A stretch of DNA of 14,406 nucleotides from Thermoprotei archaeon (GTDB taxonomy: Archaea; Thermoproteota; Thermoprotei_A; Sulfolobales; Ignisphaeraceae), in the NCBI GenBank assembly GCA_003661905.1, contig QMXA01000003.1, positions 1-14,406 of the forward strand, given 5' to 3'. Below, one piece after another: positions 8,701-14,128 of this stretch. Under the pieces are notes generated by a model. That model worked only from the letters and a program-made list of their open reading frames with translations. It did no database searches and had not been told where the DNA came from. Numbering within the stretch: position 1 is the stretch's first letter; each line of letters starts with the position of its first letter. The position numbers and the translations under genes are program-made.

Positions 8701-9990
8701 GCAATAACCAATAAGGCTCATAGCCTTATTTCCATAACGGTCCTCAGCTCTTGCTCTGTACTTGACGAAAGAACCTTTCCTTACACTCACTGATGCAGTA
8801 TAGATAGTTAATGGGGGCTTAGCTCTAGGGATAGTTATTGATGTTAATTTTATAAGATATTTCTCGAAGGACTTAATAAGCTTCTCATTAATTTCCGTAC
8901 AGAAATCCTCAATATAATCCATAAATTCATCCCTATGAAGTTCCGCATATAACCATGGGCCATTGTTAACTGAGTATTCAAGTACAACGTTCATGATCTC
9001 TGAATTGTCTAGTGCTATAACTTTGAGATTTAAATCATTATTCATTGGTATAGACCATGAGTCTGGACTGAGTCCAAGCGTATTATCTAAATTATTTACA
9101 TTATCACTAAGTAGAATTATCAATGGCTTTTTCTCATCTTTAAATCTCTGTCCTTTAACTACATAGCTATCCCTATATTCATATTCATTAGTAATTAATT
9201 TGTACTCAACATAACTACTTAACGATAAAACAAGAGGCTCTTTAGGTAGTGGTGGTATAGCTTCAGATACGATTTTAAGACTGGGAAGTCCTGGTATACA
9301 GGTTATATAGAATTCATCACTTAGGGGTGTTGGCGGGAATTCGTAATTTAAAAACCAAGAATCCTGAGTTATATTAAGAAGTTCTTTTATATCTCTTAGA
9401 TATAGATCTACATCAACATCCATAGAGCCTATAAGAAGTATTATCGAGTTGAAATAATCATAAAGGCCGTTTTTATTGACATCATAGAAGACCTCAACTC
9501 TATGAGGTCTTAATCTACAGCAACCGAGTTTAGTAGTATTGATGCTAAAACTAACTTCGCCATTCTCATTAGTAAACCCCGCAGCAACAATTTCATCTAG
9601 AACTAAATCTCTAATTCTAACATAGGCATTAGATGCAGGTGAATTACTAGGCATATATGCATGAACTGTTATCCTTCTATCTCCGGGTTCTTGCACATAG
9701 GTAGTGCTAATATTTAGTTCTACATGTAACTTAACTTCAATATTTACAGCTACCCTCATATCGCTAGATGTTCTATTATCTTGCAATTCGATAAATATGA
9801 AAACATTCTCCATAGATCTTGGCTCATCAGGATACCTATGAATAGTAATTACTGTACTCTTAAATACCTTCAATTTAGACACATTATTGAAATCCAATTC
9901 TGAGATGATGGATGTAGGTATAAAAGTATAGCACATGGAGAATACAATCATAATTAAAATCAATGTAGACTTAATTAGTAATAGCACCAT
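5740..9990 (-). CDS. giant membrane-anchored surface protein with a glutamine-amidotransferase/ThuA-like region
   Basis: I take ATG at 9990 (1,416 residues) because a signal-peptide-like stretch begins there (MVLLLIKSTLILIMIVF). AGGAGT directly precedes it, and a TATA box lies at 10041-10048, inside the longer reading frame that runs up to ATG 10077 (1,445 residues). In the longer numbering, 100-225 looks like an Ig-like/CarboxypepD_reg domain followed by DVNKNGLYDYFN (199-210), a calcium-loop-like DxNxNG motif. Residues 350-460 look like an Ig/FN3 domain (YRARAEDRYGNKA). Residues 465-895 resemble a class I glutamine-amidotransferase/ThuA-like fold: IRVLVVDP, then PNVIILSN, then GLIVTHGT (603-610), ending AIYFSFEIEAG and LLQQAVKW. 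No nucleophile Cys is seen at the expected elbow. The remainder is beta-rich with many NxS/T sites, then a helix at about 1413-1434 and a basic tail. Role unknown; a surface sugar- or peptide-binding role is speculation. Confidence 0.75.
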   Translation of the reverse strand: MVLLLIKSTLILIMIVFSMCYTFIPTSIISELDFNNVSKLKVFKSTVITIHRYPDEPRSMENVFIFIELQDNRTSSDMRVAVNIEVKLHVELNISTTYVQEPGDRRITVHAYMPSNSPASNAYVRIRDLVLDEIVAAGFTNENGEVSFSINTTKLGCCRLRPHRVEVFYDVNKNGLYDYFNSIILLIGSMDVDVDLYLRDIKELLNITQDSWFLNYEFPPTPLSDEFYITCIPGLPSLKIVSEAIPPLPKEPLVLSLSSYVEYKLITNEYEYRDSYVVKGQRFKDEKKPLIILLSDNVNNLDNTLGLSPDSWSIPMNNDLNLKVIALDNSEIMNVVLEYSVNNGPWLYAELHRDEFMDYIEDFCTEINEKLIKSFEKYLIKLTSITIPRAKPPLTIYTASVSVRKGSFVKYRARAEDRYGNKAMSLIGYCYVHDPSSSIRVLVVDPHVKLRLIQENAEQLRDFTTLARAYGLTNKFLDLYNKYLNISQLISKNKLIQFHHWEYLGEMYRLRITWPSKNLVKEIQSYRPNVIILSNLYLGLETPNLWNWDLSTEEYSGVNVLDFLLNYIEENHVGLIVTHGTLSEFTLWLNSTEFKVFSGGYVVPDSKDINLVIHKSLADALGLSLLTLYKYIKNEIIHGLHDEGKVTSINNYLAPLQILWVPWNGVLIPTDNAKDMNWIIPNDPITIPNPHMYRGVEFRAYTQIGWQLGLNTSIMRRALINTSKYKDTIANNYKLFLQLIVNSTRIKKCIENLDTIIDLSINVAIPLFQNALSHIKIYDNLISLKITQTNIKIPITEHLLKSIIDSQALRIIAISPDYKAGIIAYDKYWDFKHGYRAIYFSFEIEAGIGKAAKILLQQAVKWCSNWRSVTGLIEQVGGYIRIPKSDANKLRKIIMDLGGTIFNATTILPELGTTNLSIEIPDTTLLEMIIITPNPCNVEIYLPKDLKLLKAKELSNRVRVLTIKPLKKGVFSIELRTRGIGRSLIPLLLEIRSSLRTPEIPKYMSVISRTITKTPYLGEEIEITLTRTAMNTTYEQYIKDIIVYEIIPQEFEVVKANGEVIRTSFGIALETMIPLELRNIIIEYLQNLSNEFYEYIPSSADNITLIKFSLANLSKVAYEIKAIDITRRILIAGSILIVKTPKECYAIPGLVTGDHVLRVNPPKFTEIKFKESNELQIIIDVEEIEKFDNLTINVYIPQKYVNALRQLTIVLPEILHKEVITQLNLELLQHRCAKNLIIAILDNTTKSILKLYIPNLLELPRIVSIESRPNFNGLIRNYVNVFPLITFKPIIKTKELMTINFEYSEDVLRALSIDEECIRLILYNSSSKKLIELITSINPGNNTLSAQTKYIDSLIIVGKQSETRTTLKSLTPYTSTKYVLPTELEIVIIIISISIVAVLIIIAMMFHRSSKTIAKF

Positions 9991-10040
9991 ACTCCTACAC
10001 TCTTCTTGCACTCCTAGCTGTATTATGCTAATAGCTAATC

Positions 10041-10048
10041 TATAAAAG
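10041..10048 (-). promoter_or_regulatory. TATA box for the giant surface-protein gene
   Basis: The minus strand reads CTTTTATA. A transcript starting about 26 bases downstream (near 10019) could not include the ATG at 10077. It would carry the ATG at 9990 after about 30 bases, which supports the shorter protein. Confidence 0.45.
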
Positions 10049-10166
10049 CTAATTACCTTAATGCAGTTTAGAGACATTATTATGAAACGATAAATAATTC
10101 ATCACCTAAATATTACTAGAAACTAAGTCATTCCTTAATGGGAATTCGAGAAATATAAGCATGTAA

Positions 10167-10358
10167 GGAATTACATTAACTCCTCATGGTCATGAAGATA
10201 CGAATATCACTTATGAAGAATTGGAAAGAAATTTGAAAATAATTTATTACAAGCTCTTAGTTTCCTTAGTACCATTTATTAAAGATTTTCCAAAGGATTA
10301 CTTAGCTCTATATAATACTCTAAGACCCGAGATACTTCTCGCTATCCATAATCTTTAA
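10167..10358 (+). pseudogene. open protein-like stretch without a start, probable gene remnant
   Basis: Sixty-three codons are open after a TAA (10164-10166), with no start codon except an internal TTG. The translation has a convincing protein composition: TPHGHEDTNITYEELERNLK, then IIYYKLLVSLVPFIKDFPKD and LRPEILLAIHNL. Just before the TAA the same frame reads on as FLNGNSRNISM, back to a further TAA at 10107-10109, which suggests a decayed larger gene. I do not recognise the family. A chance open frame cannot be excluded at this length. Confidence 0.4.
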
Positions 10359-10396
10359 ACCAAGGCATAATGTGATAGTTCTCATATAAATATCTA

Positions 10397-10611
10397 TTAA
10401 ATTAGCCTTTGAAGATAACTTTCAATATTAAGTTCAAGATCTGTACCTCTAGTTAATCTCCAATACATAGTGTCTGTATCCCTATTACTACTGCAAAGTT
10501 AGCAACTACTTCTGACTTATTTATAGGGCTCATACCGTGCGAAGTTGTGGTTGCGGTATAGGAATTGTCACTAAGTTCGATCTCATTGAGTAAATTAGCT
10601 CTAGGTAAAGA
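10397..10611 (-). pseudogene. frameshifted protein-like remnants downstream of the Mth938 gene
   Basis: Two overlapping minus-strand open stretches. The first (10611-10453) follows the TAA of the Mth938-family gene in the same frame for 52 codons and includes TSHGMSPINKSEVVANFAVV. The second (10498-10397), in another frame, includes SNRDTDTMYWRLTRGTDLEL and ends at a TAA. Neither has a convincing start. Together they look like a gene broken by a frameshift and a stop, or chance open frames. The Mth938 protein itself ends naturally before this, so I do not treat it as readthrough. Family unknown. Confidence 0.35.
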
Positions 10612-10974
10612 TTAGCATGTGAGGTGTAGAAATGCAAGTACTTTCTTACCTTTCTTAACAAGTTCGTTGTATTTATCAACAGCTCTACTGGTTTTATCTA
10701 TGTAAATTTCTACTCCTCTATTCCTAAAGGTATTGATAACTTCTTCATCAACTTTCATTAGTCCATTAAAGCCTGTTCCTATGACAACACTATCTACGTC
10801 CTCAAGTACATAATCTCTTACATCAGGAAGTTGTAATCTATGACCTTCTAAACGCCACCAATCAGATATAATTCTACTTGGTGTTATTATCACATCATGC
10901 CTATACTCCTTACCTGAAATAACTACAATTCCAAAATCATAGTAATTAATGATGGGATTAGGCATGTGCTTCAC
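10612..10974 (-). CDS. Mth938-family (DUF498) protein
   Basis: At 120 residues this is the full usual length of the Mth938/DUF498 domain, a small alpha/beta fold also found in human NDUFAF3 and AAMDC. Visible marks are the N-terminal YYDFGIVVISGKEYRHDVII, the central VDSVVIGTGFNG segment (glycine-rich turn at about 66-71), EEVINTFRNRGVEI and the family-typical end GKKVLAFLHLTC. The biochemical role is not established; the protein is cytosolic. The start is GTG at 10974 or ATG at 10965. A TATA box at 10990-10998 puts the transcript start almost on these codons, so the mRNA is probably leaderless. It is separated by 51 bases from the upstream minus-strand gene and likely transcribed alone. Confidence 0.85.
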   Translation of the reverse strand: MKHMPNPIINYYDFGIVVISGKEYRHDVIITPSRIISDWWRLEGHRLQLPDVRDYVLEDVDSVVIGTGFNGLMKVDEEVINTFRNRGVEIYIDKTSRAVDKYNELVKKGKKVLAFLHLTC

Positions 10975-10989
10975 CGTATTATAGTGACA

Positions 10990-10998
10990 TTTATTAAG
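10990..10998 (-). promoter_or_regulatory. TATA box for the Mth938-family gene
   Basis: The minus strand reads CTTAATAAA, centred about 20-29 bases before the GTG and ATG start candidates. This fits a leaderless transcript. Confidence 0.4.
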
Positions 10999-11025
10999 TA
11001 ATTAAGTCTTTGATGTATTCATGCA

Positions 11026-11535
11026 CTATTGCTCTTCGGAAGATTCTCTTGATATTAGCGACTTTATTTTCTTAGCAACTTCATCTACGTTATTAGTCTC
11101 AAAGGTGAGTAAGGTCCTTCCGCCTTTGTCTGTGATTATTATCTTTCCCTTAGTTAATGAAATCACTAATTTCCTTCGTCCTCTATAGAATACCGAGACA
11201 TCTGAGACAACTACATCACCTATAGTATTTAGTGGAATTACTTTATCTATTGTATTACTTACTACATGAATTAATTTTGTTTGTGTTAGCAATAGTTTTT
11301 CTCTTTCGCTATATTTTGCAGGAATTCTCTGCATAAGAATAGCTATGGCTATAAGTATGAGACCTATGAGGATACCTATAATAGAGCCCCTTAATGCTGA
11401 GAAAACAATTGACATAAGCCCTATAAATAATATTATCATCCCCATTGTGTAGAGAAAATAGGTACCAATCCAGATGGGTCTAGACCATTCACCAAGCACT
11501 TTTTCACCATGGAATTCCCTAATCAGTGCTAACAC
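11026..11535 (-). CDS. two-helix membrane protein with a PH-like C-terminal domain
   Basis: From the GTG at 11535 this is 169 residues. Two membrane helices at about 21-45 and 49-68 are joined by a very short turn. A soluble beta-rich domain follows (about 80-155: TKLIHVVSNTIDKVIPLNTI, SVFYRGRRKLVISL, GKIIITDKGGRTLLTF) and ends in a helix NVDEVAKKIKSLI. Two helices plus this strand pattern is the layout of bacterial/archaeal PH-domain (bPH_2/YdbT-like) membrane proteins; the function is unknown. The start is uncertain. The strong SD GAGGAGGT (11560-11553) is 17 bases from the GTG but 5 or 8 bases from in-frame ATA (11547) or ATT (11544), which would add 3-4 residues. Confidence 0.7.
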   Translation of the reverse strand: MLALIREFHGEKVLGEWSRPIWIGTYFLYTMGMIILFIGLMSIVFSALRGSIIGILIGLILIAIAILMQRIPAKYSEREKLLLTQTKLIHVVSNTIDKVIPLNTIGDVVVSDVSVFYRGRRKLVISLTKGKIIITDKGGRTLLTFETNNVDEVAKKIKSLISRESSEEQ

Positions 11536-11552
11536 CCAGTTAATTATGTTAT

Positions 11553-11560
11553 ACCTCCTC
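11553..11560 (-). promoter_or_regulatory. strong Shine-Dalgarno site of the PH-like protein gene
   Basis: The minus strand reads GAGGAGGT, among the best ribosome-binding sites in the window. Its spacing to the first standard start (GTG, 17 bases) is too long; ATA or ATT at 5 or 8 bases fits better. Confidence 0.5.
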
Positions 11561-11578
11561 TCAAAACTTATTTCCTCA

Positions 11579-11584
11579 ATTTAA
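11579..11584 (-). promoter_or_regulatory. possible TATA box for the PH-like protein gene
   Basis: The minus strand reads TTAAAT in the context GATTAAATTG. The expected transcript start is near 11556, right at the ribosome-binding site. The match is weak. Confidence 0.25.
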
Positions 11585-11598
11585 TCAAGCTCAATTAC

Positions 11599-11628
11599 AG
11601 AGTCTAAAGTTATTAGGGAGGAGACTCT
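11599..11628. repeat. 7-base inverted repeat between divergent promoters
   Basis: AGAGTCT (11599-11605) and AGACTCT (11622-11628) are perfect reverse complements separated by 16 bases. They lie in the 165-base intergenic gap between two divergent genes, between their TATA boxes, where a shared regulator could bind. A transcribed hairpin is less likely because neither predicted transcript covers it. Confidence 0.35.
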
Positions 11629-11643
11629 ACGATAAGTAGATGA

Positions 11644-11649
11644 TATTAA
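11644..11649 (+). promoter_or_regulatory. possible TATA box for the plus-strand hypothetical gene
   Basis: TATTAA within GATATTAATG. The expected transcript start is near 11672, giving a leader of about 29 bases that includes the AGGTGG ribosome-binding site. Confidence 0.35.
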
Positions 11650-11700
11650 TGATTAGAGCACCAACACCGAATACGTTACGCAATGAATTAGGTGGTGTGA

Positions 11701-12318
11701 GTGTTTATTTATAGTAGTTTTGATGATAGATTATTCAAAGTTAATCTGAGGATATGGAACATACTACAATCCAAGGAAAATATTAAGAAGCTTATTGAAA
11801 GTGTAATAGGTTATGAAGTATATGATATTCATATAGGTGCTGAATTTAGATCGAGAGATGCTTTGGCTATTGAAATATGGGTAAATACTAAACACTATGT
11901 TTCATCAGTGATTCTCATAGAGACTTCCAGACCACTAGATACAATAACGCTTCAGGCAATAGTTGATAGCATAGATGAAGAATACAAACGATTATGGGGA
12001 ATAATGCTTGACCTAGGCAGATTAAGACTAGGAACTTTAGAATTTCTAGAAGATCTAAGAGAAAGAGCAGAAGAGTTAAATGAAGATATAGAATACCTAA
12101 CCTCAACAAATATTTGGGCTTTAAGGAAAGTTCTGAGAAAGAAAAATCCTAAACCATGGCAAGTAATATTAGTAGTATGTGTCAAGAATTCTTGCAGCAT
12201 ATACATAGTACCTAGACAATTAGCGAAAATGCTAATTGAAGAGTTAAGAGACTTAATACTAACGAAATCACTAAGCATATTACCAGCACCACAAGTAAGG
12301 AATAGTAAGTCACAGTAA
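11701..12318 (+). CDS. hypothetical protein, unrecognised family
   Basis: A 205-residue soluble protein with no signal peptide and no membrane helix. The start is GTG at 11701, with AGGTGG 5 bases upstream. The first about 100 residues alternate strands and helices (YDIHIGAEFRSRDALAIEIW, SSVILIETSRPLDTITLQAI). A charged, coiled-coil-like helix follows at about 105-130 (LEFLEDLRERAEELNEDIEY). The last part returns to beta/alpha (WQVILVVCVKNSCSIYIVP, AKMLIEELRDLI). There are two cysteines close together (about 160 and 165). I do not recognise it. The composition and good ribosome-binding site make it a real gene, probably lineage-specific. It is divergent from the PH-like protein gene and shares its intergenic region. 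Confidence 0.7.
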   Translation: MFIYSSFDDRLFKVNLRIWNILQSKENIKKLIESVIGYEVYDIHIGAEFRSRDALAIEIWVNTKHYVSSVILIETSRPLDTITLQAIVDSIDEEYKRLWGIMLDLGRLRLGTLEFLEDLRERAEELNEDIEYLTSTNIWALRKVLRKKNPKPWQVILVVCVKNSCSIYIVPRQLAKMLIEELRDLILTKSLSILPAPQVRNSKSQ

Positions 12319-12441
12319 ACTGCGAGTATACTATGTCTTAGTCATATGAACTCAATGCGATCCTACAAATAAATAACATCACTCACTCCTTTGGGAAGAG
12401 CTATTTTGTAGAAGCTGAGTTAGTGCATGTAATGAATTTAG

Positions 12442-12451
12442 AAAAATTTTA
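12442..12451 (+). promoter_or_regulatory. TATA-like box for the amino-acid ABC operon
   Basis: AAAAATTTTA lies about 40 bases upstream of the ATG at 12486. The expected transcript start is near 12472, just in front of the GAGGGGGTG ribosome-binding site (12474-12482). I see no other structure in 12319-12441. Confidence 0.35.
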
Positions 12452-12485
12452 GTAGTGCAAAGTCGTGGGTTTAGAGGGGGTGTTC

Positions 12486-13259
12486 ATGAAAGGTGTAGTC
12501 CTAGCTCTAATAGCTGTAATAATTGTTGCTGCTATCGGTATTGGTGTGTGGTACTATGTCTCAACACCGCCTCCAAAAAAGTTGCTTAAGGTTGGTACTT
12601 CACCTGACTTTCCACCATTTGAATATATAGATGAGAAAGGGAATGTTGTAGGTTTCGATATGGATTTGATAAGAGCTCTAGCAAAAAAGATAGGCTACGA
12701 TGATATAGAGATCATAACCATGGATTTCGATGCATTAATACCAGCACTCAAACAAGGTAAAATAGATGTTATTGCTGCTGGTATGACAATAACTGAGAAG
12801 AGAAAGGAAGAAGTAGATTTCACGATTCCCTATTGGAATGCCGACCAAGCAATTCTTGTAAGGAAGGCTTCTGATTTCAGACCTAAGAGCCCCGATGAAT
12901 TAGCAGGTAGAAAAGTAGGTGTACAAACCGGGACTACAGGTGAGTACTACATAGTCGATTATGAGAATAGAACAGGCATTGATATTGATATCAAGTCATA
13001 TTCATCCTTCGTCCTAGCGGTGCAGGACTTAGTTAATGGAAGAATAGATGCTGTCATAGTAGATACGCCAGTAGCCTCAATGTTCGAGAAACAATATGAT
13101 GTAGTAGTATCGGCAATTATTAAAACAGGAGAACAATACGGCTTTGCAGTTAGAAAAGGTGAAACAGAACTTCTAAATAAGCTCAATCAAGCACTTGATG
13201 AATTTATGAAAAGTGCTGAATGGAGTAAATTAGTTCAAAAGTACTTTGGAAGCGGTTAA
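12486..13259 (+). CDS. polar amino-acid ABC transporter, substrate-binding protein (family 3)
   Basis: This 257-residue protein binds a polar amino acid outside the cell and delivers it to the permeases encoded next. It is a family 3 binding protein (HisJ/GlnH type). It shows VGTSPDFPPFEYIDEKG (36-52), the signature GFDMDLIRALAKKIG (56-70), GMTITEKRKEEVDFTIPYW (99-117) with the carboxylate-binding R106, the VQTGTTGE loop (146-153) and D193 in VDTP, which normally holds the ligand amino group. This set favours an amino acid over an organic acid. An N-terminal helix (about 4-24) has no lipobox Cys, so the protein is probably tethered by that helix. I chose ATG 12486 because GAGGGGGTG sits just before it; a GTG at 12465 in the same frame would put the ribosome site inside the gene. 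Confidence 0.93.
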   Translation: MKGVVLALIAVIIVAAIGIGVWYYVSTPPPKKLLKVGTSPDFPPFEYIDEKGNVVGFDMDLIRALAKKIGYDDIEIITMDFDALIPALKQGKIDVIAAGMTITEKRKEEVDFTIPYWNADQAILVRKASDFRPKSPDELAGRKVGVQTGTTGEYYIVDYENRTGIDIDIKSYSSFVLAVQDLVNGRIDAVIVDTPVASMFEKQYDVVVSAIIKTGEQYGFAVRKGETELLNKLNQALDEFMKSAEWSKLVQKYFGSG

Positions 13260-13286
13260 GCAAGAAGAATAGTATGGGCAACATCT

Positions 13287-13952
13287 ATGTTCAATCCTGA
13301 GGTACTTCACTATGTACCAGTAATATTATCAGGACTCACATACACGGGTCTCTTAACTATTGGCGGAGTAGGTATAGGATTTTTCTTGGGTTTATTACTT
13401 GCATTTGCAGAAGTGTATGGGCCTAAGCCACTCTCAGTACTAGCATCTAGTATAGGACAAATAATACGTGGCATACCATTAATAGCATTATTCTTTGTAA
13501 TATTCTTTGGTCTTCCGGAGATAGGAATCAATTTATCACCAACAATGTCAGCAATATTAGGTTTAGCAATTAGAAGTGCTGCTTATCAATCTCAAATATT
13601 TCGTAGTGCTATAGAATCCATCGGAATTGGTCAGTGGGAAGCTGCTCTAAGCATAGGAATGACTAGGTTTCAAGCATTTATCAACGTAATAGCTCCTCAA
13701 GCCATTAGAATAGCCATACCTAGTTGGGGGAATGAATTCACAATAGTGCTCAAAGATACATCAATAGCATACGCTATAGGAGTTACAGAGATGTTTACAC
13801 AAGCAATTCACGTAGCACAAGTTACTCTTGACTACTTCACAACACTAGCTATAGTGGCTCTTGTATACTTCGTTTTAACTTCATGTGTTAGTGCGGTACT
13901 GAACAAACTCTATACAAAACACCGAATACCAGGGCTTGGTGGAGGTGTGTAA
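13287..13952 (+). CDS. polar amino-acid ABC transporter permease (HisM/GlnP type)
   Basis: A 221-residue inner-membrane permease with about five helices, the normal size for the His/Glu/Gln/Arg/opine family. The typical RGIPL segment lies at 61-65. The EAA loop that contacts the ATPase lies at about 112-140 (GQWEAALSIGMTRFQAF, then APQAIR), followed by WGNEFTIVLKDTSIAYAIG. It lies 27 bases after the binding-protein stop. There is no good SD before ATG 13287, so it may be reached by reinitiation; no other in-frame start precedes it. It probably pairs with the second, different permease whose gene starts at 14118. Confidence 0.92.
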   Translation: MFNPEVLHYVPVILSGLTYTGLLTIGGVGIGFFLGLLLAFAEVYGPKPLSVLASSIGQIIRGIPLIALFFVIFFGLPEIGINLSPTMSAILGLAIRSAAYQSQIFRSAIESIGIGQWEAALSIGMTRFQAFINVIAPQAIRIAIPSWGNEFTIVLKDTSIAYAIGVTEMFTQAIHVAQVTLDYFTTLAIVALVYFVLTSCVSAVLNKLYTKHRIPGLGGGV

Positions 13953-13954
13953 GT

Positions 13955-14128
13955 ATGGAATCAATTTATAAACTAATAAGTATTTGTGAAGAGAAGAAGG
14001 TTCTAGAACTATCAAAGATTATAGAGAGAATAAATACATTTACATTTAAAAATGATGCAGAAAGCAATTCTCTATTTCTAGGAATGATTTATGCCTCGCC
14101 AAGAAATAGGTGTTTCTATGGTATTTGA
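13955..14128 (+). CDS. small ORF of unknown function inside the ABC operon
   Basis: A 57-residue ORF starting two bases after the permease stop, with an excellent SD (GGAGGTG, 13941-13947) 7 bases before its ATG. Its end overlaps the start of the second permease by 11 bases. The sequence (MESIYKLISICEEKKVLELS, then KIIERINTF) is helical and charged with no membrane segment. I do not recognise it, and it does not resemble an ABC ATPase or binding protein. The start signals argue for translation. The end (ASPRNRCFYGI) lies over the ribosome-binding region of the next gene, so part of it may be imposed by that gene. It could be a small partner, a translational coupler, or a remnant. Confidence 0.5.
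   Translation: MESIYKLISICEEKKVLELSKIIERINTFTFKNDAESNSLFLGMIYASPRNRCFYGI

Noticed and set aside
5780..9166. Several plus-strand open frames of 67-106 codons opposite the giant surface-protein gene
   Set aside because: Antisense shadows without family features or start signals; the minus-strand frame is continuous and structured.
10092..10100. Minus-strand GTGATGAAT resembling a C box, upstream of the giant gene
   Set aside because: No matching D box downstream; more likely part of AT-rich promoter DNA.
11915..12278. Minus-strand open frames opposite the hypothetical gene
   Set aside because: Leucine- and serine-rich antisense translations with no ribosome site; the plus-strand frame has AGGTGG at good spacing.
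12319..12441. Intergenic stretch before the ABC operon searched for an RNA gene or riboswitch
   Set aside because: No stable paired structure, tRNA-like fold or box motif was visible beyond the TATA-like and ribosome-binding sites.
12465..12485. GTG at 12465 as start of the amino-acid-binding protein
   Set aside because: The strong GAGGGGGTG ribosome site would then lie inside the coding region; ATG 12486 starts the membrane anchor cleanly.
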